Assembly: GCF_000714435.1 (NCBI RefSeq)
Contig: NZ_JJMW01000064.1
Coordinates: forward strand, 1 to 64,000
Direction: 5' to 3'
DNA from: Exiguobacterium alkaliphilum 12/1
GTDB taxonomy: Bacteria > Bacillota > Bacilli > Exiguobacteriales > Exiguobacteriaceae
Length of the DNA stretch: 64,000 nucleotides
Part shown: piece by piece, positions 26,195-38,675 of the stretch
How positions within the stretch are numbered: position 1 is the stretch's first letter
Layout of the letters: every line of letters begins with the position of its first letter
Translations under genes and position numbers: made by a program
Notes under the pieces: model-generated
The model's database searches: none
The model's input: only the letters and a program-made list of their open reading frames with translations
What the model was told of the DNA's origin: nothing

Positions 26195-26732
26195 AGTCGA
26201 GTGCCGACACGAGAATGCCGAGCCGATCGAGCTCCTCGACGGCGGCGTGAATCGCGTCCTCGCTGTCCGCCTCGAGCGTATGGATGTGGAGCCCGTCCGT
26301 CAAATGCGACAGCGGAGCGGCTTGATTGGCGGCGACCCGTTCTAAGAAGGCCCGGACGTCGCGACGACTCTTCACCATGAGCTGTCCGGTGATGGAGCCG
26401 TAGACGGGATGATCGATGATGACGTCGCGAATCGTGACCCCTTCATCGACGATGGCGTTCATCTCGACTTCCATCTCTTCGGGTGTGTGACGGCAGACAA
26501 TCTTTCGGGTGTAGGCCGATGGTGCCCCTTCACCGGGAAGGTAGACATACCCGCGCGCCGTCGCGACGATTTGATGGCCTTTCGCCTTCAAGAGCGACAA
26601 GTCCTGGACGACGACTTGTCGGCTGACCGCGACGTGGCGGGCGAGCTCGGCCCCGGTGATGGGCTCCGTGCTCGATTCAATCAGTTCTAATAGCGTACGC
26701 CGGCGTTCTTCACCGGCTAAGCGTTTGTTCAT
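26193..26732 (-). CDS. niaR: Niacin-responsive repressor NiaR
   Basis: 179 residues. An N-terminal winged helix (RRTLLELIESSTEPITGAELARHVAVSRQVVVQDLSLLKAKG) is followed by a 3H domain whose histidines are visible in CRHTPEE, IDHPVYG and SHLTDGLHIHTLE; these bind a metal needed for nicotinic acid sensing. NiaR (YrxA) represses NAD synthesis genes when niacin is plentiful. ATG 26732 has AAGGAGAG 9 nt upstream; the TTG at 26741 is too close to it. The gene overlaps the end of nifS by 23 nt and lies divergent from its likely target nadBCA. Confidence 0.93.
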   Translation of the reverse strand: MNKRLAGEERRRTLLELIESSTEPITGAELARHVAVSRQVVVQDLSLLKAKGHQIVATARGYVYLPGEGAPSAYTRKIVCRHTPEEMEVEMNAIVDEGVTIRDVIIDHPVYGSITGQLMVKSRRDVRAFLERVAANQAAPLSHLTDGLHIHTLEADSEDAIHAAVEELDRLGILVSALD

Positions 26733-27840
26733 ACGATTCAACTCTCCTTGCTAAAGTGACGATGGCGTCGGCGAGCGCCGACGTTGCCTCGATGGTCGTA
26801 CCTTCCCCGAACGAGATGCGGACGAGCCCGTGACAGGCGCTCGTCTCGAAACCGAGCGACTCGAGCATGCGGTTCGGCCCGTTCTGACCGGCCCGGCAAG
26901 CCGACCCGGCCGAGACTTGAAACCCGAGCGCGTCGAGTTCGGTCATCCACCATTGCCCGTCGCGCCGGCTCGAGACGAACGAAAAGATGGCCGGGCTCTG
27001 CTGCTCGAACTCGAGCCATGTTACGTAAGACGATGTCTTCTCTTTCAAGATAGCACGAAACGCCACGTAATTTCTTTCATGACGTGTCCGTGCCTCGTGC
27101 CGTTCGGTGAACGCCTTGACGAAGGCGCAGATTCCGGGCACGTCGATCGTCCCCGGTCGAATCCCGTATTGGTGATGGCCCGGATAATAGGGCGGGGGAA
27201 GCAGGCGTTCCATATATAGCCCGCCGATGCCTTTTGGACCCCCGACTTTATGGGCGCTGAACGAGTAGGCGTCAATCCCGTCGACGGAAACGGGAATCTT
27301 CCCGAGCGCCTGGACACCGTCGACGTGAAGGAGCACTTTTTTATATTTCAATTGGCAGAGGATGTGATGAAGCGGCAAGACCCAACCCGTGTCCGAGTTG
27401 ACGTGCTGAAACGTCACGAGGCCGATGTCCCGGTCAAGGAGCCGGGTGAACGTCTCATGGTCGAAACGGCCGTCCTTCAATTTCAAGCGGTGGACGGTCA
27501 CGCCCTCGGCCTCCCATTCGTCAAGGAGGAGCGACACCGAGTCGTGCTCTTGCCACGACGTGATCACTTCTTTGCCTTTCATGCGTTTCCGCAGACTCGT
27601 CAGCGCGATGTAATTGCTCTCGGAGCCGCTCCCGGTGAAGAGCAGTTTGCCGCGGAGCATGTCGAGGCCGAGCGCTTGTTTGATGAGTCGTCTCGCCTCG
27701 GTCAAATAATCTTCCGCCATGAATCCGGCGATATGGAGGGAGGACGGGTTGCCGTAGACGCCCCGGGCCATCGCCACGTAATGGTCGAGCGCAGCCTTCG
27801 TCATCGGATGGGTGGCGGCATAATCAAAGTATCGATTCAT
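26710..27840 (-). CDS. nifS: Cysteine desulfurase NifS-like (NAD-linked)
   Basis: 376 residues. It is a class V aminotransferase fold with NRYFDYAATHPMT at the N-terminus, the PLP lysine in SFSAHKVGGPKGIGG near residue 200 and the catalytic Cys in SAGSACRAGQNG near 318. The enzyme takes sulfur from cysteine; in Bacillus the nadB-linked NifS supplies the 4Fe-4S cluster of NadA. ATG 27840 follows GAGGGA; the ATG at 27861 is less well placed. It is transcribed with niaR and divergent from nadBCA. A second desulfurase lies at 61132. Confidence 0.93.
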   Translation of the reverse strand: MNRYFDYAATHPMTKAALDHYVAMARGVYGNPSSLHIAGFMAEDYLTEARRLIKQALGLDMLRGKLLFTGSGSESNYIALTSLRKRMKGKEVITSWQEHDSVSLLLDEWEAEGVTVHRLKLKDGRFDHETFTRLLDRDIGLVTFQHVNSDTGWVLPLHHILCQLKYKKVLLHVDGVQALGKIPVSVDGIDAYSFSAHKVGGPKGIGGLYMERLLPPPYYPGHHQYGIRPGTIDVPGICAFVKAFTERHEARTRHERNYVAFRAILKEKTSSYVTWLEFEQQSPAIFSFVSSRRDGQWWMTELDALGFQVSAGSACRAGQNGPNRMLESLGFETSACHGLVRISFGEGTTIEATSALADAIVTLARRVESYEQTLSR

Positions 27841-27935
27841 CAGATGTCCCTCTTTTCTCATGTTGTCTTCTTCACAAAATTATGCGAAACTAGTTTACAA
27901 GTCAACATTACATATGAAAAACAGGTGATATACAG

Positions 27936-29369
27936 ATGTCTTTACAGTTTGAAAAAGTCGATGTGTTGATTATCGGCACCGGCTTGGCGGCCGTGACGGT
28001 CGCCCTCCATCTGCCCCCGACGTTGAGCGTCCTGCTCGTCTCCAAGCATGAACGAACGAGTACGAATTCGGACTTGGCCCAAGGAGGGATTGCGAGCTCG
28101 TACTTGGAGCCGTCGAGCGTCGATCATGAGCGGGATACGCTCGTCGCCTCGAAACACGCGGCCGAACCCGACCGTGTCCATACGCTCGTCGAGGAAGGAC
28201 GGACGGCGATTCAAGAGCTGGAACGTTTCGGTATCCCTTTCGACCGCGATGAGACCGGGTACGCGGTCGGGCGAGAAGGGGCACATGGCCAAAATCGCAT
28301 CTTTCACGTCGGTGGCGATGAGACGGGGCGCCATATGATGGCGACGCTTCGCCGCAAGCTCCCGGATCACGTGACCGTCATGGAGCACGTCCTCATCGAT
28401 ACGTTGACGAAGACGGACGACCGTGTGAGCGGAGCGACCGGTTTCAACGGCGAGACGCGTCTCCACGTGCAGGCCGGGGCCGTCGTCCTCGCGACAGGCG
28501 GCATCGGGGGACTCGTCGACTGGACGTCGAACTGTCGATCGGTCACAGGGGACGGGCTCGTCTTGGCGGCAGCGGTCGGGGCACGACTCTCGAACTTGTC
28601 CCGGATCCAGTTTCATCCGACGCTGCTCGCGGTCGATTCACCCCATCTCGTGACGGAAGCGCTACGCGGGGCGGGCGCCAAACTCGTCGACGCGTCCGGA
28701 CGACATGTGATGGAACAGCACCCCCTCGGCAGCCTCGCCCCGAGGGATGAGGTCGCCCGTGAGCTTACGGACCATACAGGCCCGGTGTACTTGGATACGA
28801 GTCGTGTCGAACGGATCGGGGAGCGGTTCCCGAAACTGATGGCGACGTGTGTCGCACACGGGATTGACGTCCGACGCATCCCGGTCCGACCGGGACTGCA
28901 TTTCCATATGGGCGGTGTCGGCGTTGACGCCTATGGACGAACGACGGTCGCAGGACTATACGCGGTCGGTGAAGTCGCCGATACGGGCGTCCATGGACAG
29001 AATCGGCTCGCGTCAAACTCATTACTCGAATGCTGGGTGTTCGGAAAACGGGTGGCGGCGGCGATGGTAGTGGAGGAGAAGCCGTTCACGGTGAACGAGA
29101 CGACCGGGTTTGAGGTGTCGGATGATCTGTTCGGCCGCTATCGGCAACAGATAGGGGAATGGTTGACAATCTCGCCGCATGTAGGCAAAATCGCTAGTTT
29201 CTTAGAAAATACCCAACAACTGGCACGGACGAAACACGTGACAAGACAATTAAGTGAACAGACGTTGAGTCTGCAAGCGGCGCGGCTCTTGGCCCATGCC
29301 ATGATCAGGACGGAGGATACATATGAACAAGATTGCTTTACGCGAACAGCTGACGGCGTATCTACATGA
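27936..29369 (+). CDS. nadB: L-aspartate oxidase NadB
   Basis: 477 residues, slightly shorter than the usual 530. The FAD-binding Rossmann motif is VLIIGTGLAAVTVAL at the N-terminus, followed by SDLAQGGIAS, HGQNRIFHVGGDETGRHMM and the catalytic region FHMGGVGVDAYGRTTVAGLYAVGE with HGQNRLASNSLLE. It oxidises aspartate to iminoaspartate, the first step of NAD synthesis, and passes it to NadA. Start ATG 27936 follows ACAGGTGAT. Its end overlaps nadC by 47 nt. Expected to be repressed by NiaR. Confidence 0.96.
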   Translation: MSLQFEKVDVLIIGTGLAAVTVALHLPPTLSVLLVSKHERTSTNSDLAQGGIASSYLEPSSVDHERDTLVASKHAAEPDRVHTLVEEGRTAIQELERFGIPFDRDETGYAVGREGAHGQNRIFHVGGDETGRHMMATLRRKLPDHVTVMEHVLIDTLTKTDDRVSGATGFNGETRLHVQAGAVVLATGGIGGLVDWTSNCRSVTGDGLVLAAAVGARLSNLSRIQFHPTLLAVDSPHLVTEALRGAGAKLVDASGRHVMEQHPLGSLAPRDEVARELTDHTGPVYLDTSRVERIGERFPKLMATCVAHGIDVRRIPVRPGLHFHMGGVGVDAYGRTTVAGLYAVGEVADTGVHGQNRLASNSLLECWVFGKRVAAAMVVEEKPFTVNETTGFEVSDDLFGRYRQQIGEWLTISPHVGKIASFLENTQQLARTKHVTRQLSEQTLSLQAARLLAHAMIRTEDTYEQDCFTRTADGVST

Positions 29370-30192
29370 GGACATCGGTTTCGGTGATCTATCGAGTGGA
29401 CTGATTGACCAGCGCGAGACGTCACTTGCCACGGTCACCGCCAAAATGGACGGGGTGTTCTGTGGTATGGACGTCGTCTTGGAGCTGGCCCACATGCAAC
29501 GGCTCGTCGTCGAATCATGCCTCTCGGACGGCACGAACGTCTCAATCGGGGATGAGCTCTTCACGTTGCGGGGGAAGACACGGACGCTTCTCGAGACGGA
29601 ACGGGTGCTGCTCAACCTCGTCCAACACTTGAGTGGCATCGCCACGATGACCCGGCGCTGCATCGAGGCGCTCGATGACCCGACGATCGCCGTCACGGAC
29701 ACGCGGAAGACGACACCGGGACTGCGCATGCTCGAGAAGCACGCCGTCCGCTCGGGAGGCGGGAAGAATCACCGGCTCCGCCTCGACGACGCCGTCATGA
29801 TTAAAGACAACCATATCACGGCGCTCGGCGGCATCACGAACGCGGTCGCCCGGGCGCGGACGCTCGTCGGCCATACGACACCGATCGAAGTCGAGGTCGA
29901 GACGCTCGAGCAGTTACATGAGGCGATCAAGGCGAACGCCGACATCATCCTATTCGACAACCGGGCGCCAGAAGAACTGAAGGTGTGGCGAACGTTCGTC
30001 CCAAGTCACATCAAGACGGAGGCGTCGGGCGGCATCACCGTCGAGACGATTGTTGCCTATCGCGGCACGGGCGTCGACGTCATCTCGGTCGGGCAGTTGA
30101 CCCATTCGGTGACGGCGCTCGATTGTAGCTTGAATTTATTAGGAGGAATCAAACATGCAGTTACTCGGAACGATGCCAGCGCGATACGCTGA
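29323..30192 (+). CDS. nadC: Nicotinate-nucleotide pyrophosphorylase NadC
   Basis: 289 residues. It has [13 protein letters not shown] at the N-terminus, the substrate motif [28 protein letters not shown] and the barrel end [30 protein letters not shown]. It converts quinolinate and PRPP to nicotinate mononucleotide. The ATG lies 47 nt inside nadB, behind ACGGAGGAT, and the stop lies 38 nt inside nadA, so the three genes are tightly coupled. Confidence 0.97.
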   Translation: MNKIALREQLTAYLHEDIGFGDLSSGLIDQRETSLATVTAKMDGVFCGMDVVLELAHMQRLVVESCLSDGTNVSIGDELFTLRGKTRTLLETERVLLNLVQHLSGIATMTRRCIEALDDPTIAVTDTRKTTPGLRMLEKHAVRSGGGKNHRLRLDDAVMIKDNHITALGGITNAVARARTLVGHTTPIEVEVETLEQLHEAIKANADIILFDNRAPEELKVWRTFVPSHIKTEASGGITVETIVAYRGTGVDVISVGQLTHSVTALDCSLNLLGGIKHAVTRNDASAIR

Positions 30193-31234
30193 TTTGACGG
30201 TTGAACAGATGGAACAACGAATCGAAGCCATCAAGGCACGGCTCGGCAGCCGCCTGTTCTTGCCAGCCCACCATTACCAAAAGGACGAGGTCGTCCAGTT
30301 CGCGGACGCGACCGGGGATTCGCTCCAGCTCGCACGGCTCGCCGAACAGATGAGCGAGGCGGAGTTCATCGTCTTCTGTGGCGTCCATTTCATGGCCGAG
30401 ACGGCCGACATGCTGACGCGAGACGATCAGCTCGTCATCTTGCCGGATATGCGGGCCGGGTGTTCGATGGCCGACATGGCCGATATCGATCAGACTGAAG
30501 TCGCGTGGGAAGAGCTGACAGATTTGCTCGGTGACAGCATCATCCCGATCACATACGTCAACTCGACGGCGGCGATCAAGGCGTTCGTCGGGAAACATGG
30601 CGGGGCGACCGTCACGTCGTCGAACGCGCATGACATCGTGCGCTGGGCGCTCGAGGCGGGCGAACGGATCTTGTTCTTGCCGGACCAACATCTCGGGCGG
30701 AACACGGCATATGACTTGGGCGTGCCGCTCGAGGCGATGGCCGTCTGGGACCCGCTCCGGGAACGTCTCGTCTATGAGGGTGACATCGAGGACGTCCGCG
30801 TCATTCTATGGAAAGGGCACTGCTCGGTCCATGAGAAGTTCAACGTCGCCCAAATCGAAGCGCTACGGAAGCATGACCCGGAGCGACGCATCATCGTTCA
30901 TCCGGAATGTACGTTCGACGTCGTTCAGGCGGCGGACGAGGCCGGGTCGACGTCGTACATCATCGACCAAATCGAGGTGAGCGCGCCGGGGACGAAGTGG
31001 GCCGTCGGCACCGAGATGAATTTGGTCAACCGACTCGCCGCGACGCACCCCGAGCAGGACATCGTCTCGCTCAACCCGTACATGTGTCCGTGCCTGACGA
31101 TGAACCGCATCGACCTACCGCATCTTCTCTGGGCACTCGAGTCACTCGAGACAGAACCCGTCAATATCATCCGCGTCGATCAAGAGACGACGAAATGGGC
31201 GACGCGCGCTCTCGAGCGGATGCTCGCACGCTAA
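30155..31234 (+). CDS. nadA: Quinolinate synthase NadA
   Basis: 359 residues. The cluster ligands are likely Cys102 (RAGCSMAD), Cys223 ([10 protein letters not shown]) and one of the cysteines in NPYMCPCL near 311-313, spaced as in Bacillus NadA. Other marks are [17 protein letters not shown] and [10 protein letters not shown]. It condenses iminoaspartate with dihydroxyacetone phosphate using a 4Fe-4S cluster that the divergent NifS probably helps to assemble. ATG 30155 follows TTAGGAGGAATC. The CPC pair resembles the redox thiol motif reported for some NadA proteins. Confidence 0.96.
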   Translation: MQLLGTMPARYADLTVEQMEQRIEAIKARLGSRLFLPAHHYQKDEVVQFADATGDSLQLARLAEQMSEAEFIVFCGVHFMAETADMLTRDDQLVILPDMRAGCSMADMADIDQTEVAWEELTDLLGDSIIPITYVNSTAAIKAFVGKHGGATVTSSNAHDIVRWALEAGERILFLPDQHLGRNTAYDLGVPLEAMAVWDPLRERLVYEGDIEDVRVILWKGHCSVHEKFNVAQIEALRKHDPERRIIVHPECTFDVVQAADEAGSTSYIIDQIEVSAPGTKWAVGTEMNLVNRLAATHPEQDIVSLNPYMCPCLTMNRIDLPHLLWALESLETEPVNIIRVDQETTKWATRALERMLAR

Positions 31235-31260
31235 GGACAGGCAATCGCCTGTCCTTTTTT
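31235..31260 (+). terminator. Terminator of nadBCA
   Basis: GGACAGGC-AATC-GCCTGTCC followed by TTTTTT, starting right after the nadA stop. Confidence 0.9.
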
Positions 31261-31317
31261 CGTGACGATGGTTATGGTACAATGAATGCAGTTTTCCTAT
31301 GAAGAGGAGATATGACC

Positions 31318-31905
31318 GTGATTGAATTCGTAAAAGGCTCCGTCGCCTATGTGTGTGCGGAATATATAACGTTGGATGTTTCGGGCGTCGGCTACAAAGT
31401 ACATGTGCCTAACCCGTTTTTTTATCGTGAACAAGACGAACATGTAATCGTATTTACGCATCATTACGTGCGCGAAGACCAACAGACGCTATACGGCTTC
31501 CGGTCACGCCGGGAGCGCGAGCTGTTCAATAAATTGCTCGGCGTCAACGGCATCGGACCGAAAGGGGCGCTCGCCATCGTCGCATCGGGCGACATGGATG
31601 CGCTCATCGATGCGATTGAGACGGAGAATGAGAAGTATTTGACGAAGTTCCCGGGCGTCGGTAAGAAGACGGCCAAACAGATGGCGCTCGACTTGAAAGG
31701 GAAGCTCTCCGAACTCGCACCGGACTATGTGCCGCAGACAGGCTTGTTCGCCCAAGGCGCATCGGAACTCGACGAGGCATGCGAAGCGCTCGTCGCCCTC
31801 GGCTACTCGGAGCGTGAGATTGCCCGTGTCCGTAAAGAACTGAATTCAGAAATCCTGACGACAGACGCTTACATAAAGCGCGCCTTGCAGTTGTTGTTGA
31901 AATAA
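31318..31905 (+). CDS. ruvA: Holliday junction branch migration protein RuvA
   Basis: 195 residues from GTG 31318, which lies 7 nt behind AGGAGA; the ATG at 31312 is too close to that site, and the resulting start [12 protein letters not shown] matches Bacillus RuvA. Visible parts are the OB domain, two helix-hairpin-helix motifs ([18 protein letters not shown] and [15 protein letters not shown]) and the C-terminal RuvB-binding domain with [12 protein letters not shown]. RuvA tetramers clasp the four-way junction and load RuvB. A plausible -10 TACAAT lies at 31278; I saw no LexA box. Confidence 0.97.
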   Translation: MIEFVKGSVAYVCAEYITLDVSGVGYKVHVPNPFFYREQDEHVIVFTHHYVREDQQTLYGFRSRRERELFNKLLGVNGIGPKGALAIVASGDMDALIDAIETENEKYLTKFPGVGKKTAKQMALDLKGKLSELAPDYVPQTGLFAQGASELDEACEALVALGYSEREIARVRKELNSEILTTDAYIKRALQLLLK

Positions 31906-31915
31906 GGAGGAAGCT

Positions 31916-32911
31916 ATGGACGAACGGTTGTTGTCACAATCCCATCAACAATATGAAGACTCAGAAGAGTGGAGCCTGCGCCCGCAAAAGTTCGAGCAGT
32001 ATATCGGACAAGAGAAGGCAAAGGGCAACTTGTCGATCTTCATTCAGGCGGCGAAGTTGCGCCGTGAAACGCTCGACCACGTCCTCCTCTACGGTCCTCC
32101 GGGGCTCGGGAAGACGACGCTCGCCCAAATCATCGCCAACGAGATGGGCGTCGGCATCAAGACGACAGCGGGTCCTGCGATCGAGCGGCCAGGTGACCTA
32201 GCGGCGATTTTATCGACGCTCGAACCGGGTGACGTCTTGTTCATCGACGAGATTCATCGACTCAGCCGGACGATTGAAGAAATTCTTTATCCGGCGATGG
32301 AAGACTACTGTCTCGATATCGTCTACGGGCAAGGCGAGATGGCACGAAGCGTCCGCATCGACTTGCCGCCGTTCACGCTCGTCGGCGCGACGACACGGGC
32401 CGGCATGTTATCGGCCCCGCTCCGTGACCGCTTCGGTGTGACGCTCAAACTCGAATATTACGAGACGCACGAGCTCGCCGCCATCGTCAGCCGGACGGCC
32501 CAACTGTTCCGACTATCGATCTCACCAGAGGCGAGCGGGGCGATTGCGAAACGCTCGCGCGGCACGCCGCGAATCGCCAACCGGCTATTGCGCCGCGTCC
32601 GTGACTTCGCCCAAGTGGCGGGGACGAAAGAGATCAATCCAGAGCTCGCTTCAAGCGCGCTCGACCGGTTGCACGTCGACGCGCTCGGGCTCGATGAGGT
32701 CGACCACCGGCTATTGCGGGCGATGGTCGAACGATTCGGCGGCGGACCGGTCGGGCTCGAGACGCTCGCTGCGACGATTGGGGAAGACGCCCAGACGATC
32801 GAGGACGTGTATGAGCCGTATTTGTTGCAACAAGGATTCCTCCAGCGCACCCCGCGTGGACGGATGATCACCCAGTACGCAAAGACGCATTTTGGTTATG
32901 AAGAGGAGTAA
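31916..32911 (+). CDS. ruvB: Holliday junction helicase RuvB
   Basis: 331 residues. AAA+ motifs: Walker [11 protein letters not shown] near 61, Walker [10 protein letters not shown] near 108, sensor 1 [11 protein letters not shown] near 155, the arginine finger in APLRDRFG, and a C-terminal winged helix with [17 protein letters not shown] and a final [10 protein letters not shown]. It drives branch migration on RuvA. It follows ruvA by 10 nt with AAGGAGG. Confidence 0.98.
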   Translation: MDERLLSQSHQQYEDSEEWSLRPQKFEQYIGQEKAKGNLSIFIQAAKLRRETLDHVLLYGPPGLGKTTLAQIIANEMGVGIKTTAGPAIERPGDLAAILSTLEPGDVLFIDEIHRLSRTIEEILYPAMEDYCLDIVYGQGEMARSVRIDLPPFTLVGATTRAGMLSAPLRDRFGVTLKLEYYETHELAAIVSRTAQLFRLSISPEASGAIAKRSRGTPRIANRLLRRVRDFAQVAGTKEINPELASSALDRLHVDALGLDEVDHRLLRAMVERFGGGPVGLETLAATIGEDAQTIEDVYEPYLLQQGFLQRTPRGRMITQYAKTHFGYEEE

Positions 32912-32915
32912 CGCT

Positions 32916-35116
<2,201 letters not shown>

Positions 35117-35197
35117 TTCTTCCACAGTCATTGTGTGACAACGATTCAGTTTCACGGTATAATGAACCTGATATTGAAGGAAAGGGTGAATTTACGC

Positions 35198-35476
35198 ATG
35201 GAAACTCTCGTAGCACTATTACCGATGATCCTTATCTTCGTCGTATTCTACTTCTTGTTGATTCGTCCGCAGACGAAACGTCAGAAAGAAGTTCAATCGA
35301 TGCAAAACGCGCTTGAGCGTGGGGATCACGTCGTAACAATCGGCGGCCTTCACGGCGTCGTCCACCAAATCGAAGACACGCAAGTCGTCTTGAAGTGCGA
35401 CCAGTCGCTTCTCCGTTTCAACCGGAGCGCGATCGCTGAAGTCGTCAAAAAAGCAAACGCTTCGTTCGCGGAGTAA
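35198..35476 (+). CDS. yajC: Preprotein translocase subunit YajC
   Basis: 92 residues from ATG 35198 behind AAAGGGTG. A single membrane helix (about residues 4-22) is followed by LLIRPQTKRQKEVQSM and the beta-rich GDHVVTIGGLHGVVHQIEDTQV, diagnostic for YajC. It binds SecDF and supports protein export. Here secD and secF lie 4 kb further on, with a flavoprotein, a receptor and a metal transporter inserted between. Confidence 0.95.
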   Translation: METLVALLPMILIFVVFYFLLIRPQTKRQKEVQSMQNALERGDHVVTIGGLHGVVHQIEDTQVVLKCDQSLLRFNRSAIAEVVKKANASFAE

Positions 35477-35478
35477 GC

Positions 35479-35512
35479 AAAAAAGTCTGACCGAATCCGG
35501 TCAGACTTTTTG
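35479..35512. terminator. Bidirectional terminator after yajC
   Basis: AAAAAGTCTGACC-N5-GGTCAGACTTTTT. It ends yajC and overlaps the last codons of the convergent flavoprotein gene. Confidence 0.88.
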
Positions 35513-36655
35513 TTTTGCCTTCAAGAGTTGCGGGACGATGCGTCGTGCCGCTTCTTGGCCGCCATAAATGGCCCGGGCGAACGGTCCGAGCACGAGGTCG
35601 GCGTAGGGTCCGGTCATATAGAGACCGTCAGTCCAAGCGAGCGTGTCGTCGAGGACCGGCGTACCGCACGGGGTGAGCGGTAAAGACAACTGCTCTAGGA
35701 GCGGACGTAAGAACGATTGGCTCGGCTCGAGCGGACGGATGCCGGTACAACAGACGACCTCTTCAGACGGGACGGCCTGTCCATCGACATAGAGTGTCTC
35801 GCCGTCACGGACCGTTTCGCCAATTAGGTGGCGGACTCGGCCCGTCAAGATGAGCCGTTTGATCTTTAAGACGAGATCGTTCGGTGACGAGCCAGGTTTT
35901 CGTTCTCGCTTCACGAATTCTCGCTTGTCACGCCAATTGTCTTCAAGACGATGGAAGGCCCGTAGCCCTTTTGGTCCCATGAAACTGCGGTCGGCGTCGA
36001 ATTGACTCACTTCGAGCGGACGTTTCGTGACGAGCGTGACGTGATGCCCTTTGTTCACCCGGGCAATCGCATAGTGGAGTGCCGTAATCCCGCCGCCGAC
36101 GACCGTCACGTTCTCCTGTTCCTCACTTTCTGATTTTGAGAAGACGTGGCGACATGTCGACAGAGTCGCCCATTCTGGCACGTGCATCGTGTTCGACTGT
36201 CCGGTCGAAACGATGACCGTATCGGCCGTGATGCGTCGATTCGTCGTTTGAATGACGAACGTCTCGTGTCGCTCGATTGATTCGACTGCCTCGTTTCCAA
36301 TAAACCGGGCAGGAAGCCCTAACGCTTCAATCGTCTGTTCACAGTGGTCGTTGAACATGGCGAGCGAGGGTCGTCCGAAGCGATCTTTGAAGTGATGCGA
36401 GCCGTAGTCGTGTCGGCTTGCGAACTGTTTCAAGGCGTGGGGGTTCGACGAGACGTGATGCACACGCGTCGACCGCAAATGCGTCATCTCGATTGTGGAC
36501 GTCTGCCGTTTCCAGTTATCGAGCAGTCGTTCGTCCGCATCAATGATCAAGACGTCGTCGAGAGCGCCGCCTTGTTCGAGATAGGAGACGGCAAGCGTCG
36601 TTCCGTGGATCCCGCCGCCGATAATCAATAAACGTGTATGGGAAGAAATCATCAT
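35501..36655 (-). CDS. FAD/NAD(P)-binding oxidoreductase (lysine/ornithine monooxygenase-like)
   Basis: 384 residues. An N-terminal FAD motif GGGIHGT at 13-19, a second dinucleotide motif VVGGGITALHYAIA near 184, and the late VCCTGIRPLEPS and DGLYMTGPYADLVLGPFARAIYGG place it among flavin monooxygenases or FAD/NAD(P)-binding proteins related to the SidA/IucD class. The substrate is unknown, and no siderophore genes are nearby. ATG 36655 and 36652 both lie behind AGAGGTG; the second has better spacing. Its promoter holds a perfect 15-bp palindrome directly downstream of the -10 box, so expression is probably repressed under some condition. A ZIP metal transporter lies 2 kb away. Confidence 0.75.
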   Translation of the reverse strand: MMISSHTRLLIIGGGIHGTTLAVSYLEQGGALDDVLIIDADERLLDNWKRQTSTIEMTHLRSTRVHHVSSNPHALKQFASRHDYGSHHFKDRFGRPSLAMFNDHCEQTIEALGLPARFIGNEAVESIERHETFVIQTTNRRITADTVIVSTGQSNTMHVPEWATLSTCRHVFSKSESEEQENVTVVGGGITALHYAIARVNKGHHVTLVTKRPLEVSQFDADRSFMGPKGLRAFHRLEDNWRDKREFVKRERKPGSSPNDLVLKIKRLILTGRVRHLIGETVRDGETLYVDGQAVPSEEVVCCTGIRPLEPSQSFLRPLLEQLSLPLTPCGTPVLDDTLAWTDGLYMTGPYADLVLGPFARAIYGGQEAARRIVPQLLKAKQKV

Positions 36656-36670
36656 GCACCTCTTAAATAG

Positions 36671-36717
36671 TAATCGTTACGATTAAAAGAATAACGGAAG
36701 TGACTGATTTTTGTCAA
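36671..36717 (-). promoter_or_regulatory. Promoter with palindromic operator for the flavoprotein gene
   Basis: On the minus strand TTGACA (36717-36712), 18 bp, TATTCT (36693-36688), then TAATCGT-T-ACGATTA (36685-36671) covering the likely start site. The 7-1-7 layout is that of Fur-family boxes, and the half sites resemble the outer parts of Gram-positive Zur boxes, but the usual inner AAT-N-ATT is missing. Repression by a metal regulator is inferred. Confidence 0.6.
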
Positions 36718-36829
36718 ACTTCGTCAATACGTCGAAACATCGACCTCATTTCCAAAAATCAAATTGAATCATGAAAACGTTTGCATTAATGTCATATTGA
36801 GAAGAATTTGGAAACGAAGGAGAATGGAT

Positions 36830-38602
36830 ATGGACGTGAAACGATTGCTTCGCCCGTTGACGAACTGGAGACGGCGGGTGCGACCGAAGAAACAGAGAGG
36901 ACGGGCGTCGATGCGCCGGAAGATGGCGGTCGCCCTCGTACCGACAATCATCGCACTCCTCCTCGTCGGGGGACTTGGATCGTACCAGCTACAGCGGGCG
37001 ACGTCTGACTATGACCGGGTCTTAAATGAAGGGGTCAAGCAGATGTTAATTGCCGAAGACTTGGCGCTCACCGTGACCGATGCGGAGCGGTATTTAAATT
37101 ACTATTTGCTCGTCTCAAACCCGAAGACGCTCATCAGCTTGGAAGCGACGCAATCCAAGCGGGACGAGTTGATGAGTTCGTTAAAAGCAGCTTCGGCCGA
37201 CGAGACGGTACTCGGTAAGATTGCCGACTTAGAAAAATTCAATCAACACCTCGACACAGAGATGGCTCGCGCGATCGACCTGCGGCAACAACAAGACGAG
37301 ATCGGCTTCAAAACGGTGCTCAATACAAGCGTGACGCCGACGACCGATCGCGTCCGGATGACCGTGACCGACCTTGTCGCTCACCAAACTGAACTTCTGG
37401 CAGAGGAGACGGATGCGGTGCAGGCTGGGGCAGGACAATCGATTGTTTGGATGATCGTCATTAGTGTCATCGGTGTCGGAGTGGGCGTCTTTTCTCTCAT
37501 CGCCCTACAAAAGCTGTTCCTTCGACCGATCAATCGTCTTGTGAAAGAAGCGCGCGTCGTCGCAGAAGGTGATTTGACAGGAGGGGATATCGACGTTGAG
37601 TCAAACGACGAACTCGGTGACCTCGTGTCAGCGTTCAATGATATGAAACGAAATCTTGTCGGCTTGATTCGTCAAGTCGGGGCAGCGTCTGAAAAAGTGA
37701 CCGCCTATTCGGAGAACCTATATTCGAGCACCGATCACGTCGCCACGACGACGCAAGGTGTCGCCGGTTTATTTGAAGAGATGAACCTCGCCGCCCAAGT
37801 ATCGGCGAGACGGGCCGAGGAAGGGACGTCAGGCGTCAACCAAGCCGTCCTCGGTCTGAATCAAATCGCAGCGGCCTCCCAAGGCGTCAACGAGCAAACG
37901 ATCCATACGCTCGAAGCGGCGAGCGGGGGACTCGAGACGATTCAACTCGCCGAGGCGAGAATGCAAGAGATTCAACGGGCGAACGATTTGACCGAGCAGA
38001 TGGTGAAACGTCTGTCGAATCAGTCGCTCGAAATTGAGAAGATCACACGCTCGATTACGGCCATCACCGAGCAGACGAACTTGCTCGCATTGAACGCCGC
38101 AATCGAAGCCGCCCGAGCCGGGGAACACGGGAAAGGATTCGCCGTCGTCGCGGCCGAAGTCCGAAAGCTCGCTGAGGAATCGAAACAGTCGGCCAAACAA
38201 ATTCAGGCGGTCGTCGGTGACATCCAGCGCGACACGAAACAAGTCGAGTCGGCGTTCGACGTGACGAGCGGACACGTCACGAACGGGGTGGCGCAAATGG
38301 GCGAGGTCGCGGAAGCGTTCAAAGAGATCGTCTCCGTCATTCAAGAGACGTCCCGTCAGATGGGCGAGATCGCGGCCGCGACCGAAGAAGTGAGCGCGAA
38401 CACGACGGAAGTCGCCGTCTCGGTCGAGGATATGTCAACGAACGCCATGTCGACACAACAACGTGTCGAAGAAGCAGGCGCAAACGTCGAGCAGCAACTT
38501 GCGGCGATTCAAGAGATTAACGGCATCGCCGAAACGATGAGCCACATGTCTGTTGAATTAAAAGACCTCGTGCATTTATTCAAAACGTCAGATCAGCAGT
38601 GA
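36830..38602 (+). CDS. Methyl-accepting chemotaxis protein
   Basis: 590 residues from ATG 36830, 6 nt behind AAGGAGA. A strongly basic N-terminus of about 28 residues is followed by a first helix (about 32-50), a helical four-helix-bundle type sensor (to about 220), a second helix (about 224-246), a HAMP domain ([21 protein letters not shown]) and a full cytoplasmic signalling domain with the hairpin [30 protein letters not shown]. The protein passes a signal to CheA/CheW. The sensor looks like a 4HB_MCP domain; the ligand is unknown. No CheW-binding neighbours are present. It is a single-gene unit divergent from the flavoprotein gene. Confidence 0.93.
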   Translation: MDVKRLLRPLTNWRRRVRPKKQRGRASMRRKMAVALVPTIIALLLVGGLGSYQLQRATSDYDRVLNEGVKQMLIAEDLALTVTDAERYLNYYLLVSNPKTLISLEATQSKRDELMSSLKAASADETVLGKIADLEKFNQHLDTEMARAIDLRQQQDEIGFKTVLNTSVTPTTDRVRMTVTDLVAHQTELLAEETDAVQAGAGQSIVWMIVISVIGVGVGVFSLIALQKLFLRPINRLVKEARVVAEGDLTGGDIDVESNDELGDLVSAFNDMKRNLVGLIRQVGAASEKVTAYSENLYSSTDHVATTTQGVAGLFEEMNLAAQVSARRAEEGTSGVNQAVLGLNQIAAASQGVNEQTIHTLEAASGGLETIQLAEARMQEIQRANDLTEQMVKRLSNQSLEIEKITRSITAITEQTNLLALNAAIEAARAGEHGKGFAVVAAEVRKLAEESKQSAKQIQAVVGDIQRDTKQVESAFDVTSGHVTNGVAQMGEVAEAFKEIVSVIQETSRQMGEIAAATEEVSANTTEVAVSVEDMSTNAMSTQQRVEEAGANVEQQLAAIQEINGIAETMSHMSVELKDLVHLFKTSDQQ

Positions 38603-38611
38603 GACACACAT

Positions 38612-38653
38612 AAAAGAAGTCGAAGAAACGAACGTTTCTCCGACCTCTTTTTT
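38612..38653. terminator. Bidirectional terminator between MCP and ZIP genes
   Basis: A long stem, AAAGAAGTCG/CGACCTCTTT around GAAACG/CGTTTC, ends in TTTTTT. It serves both convergent genes. Confidence 0.85.
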
Positions 38654-38675
38654 CATGCGCGTGTGAATCAAACAG

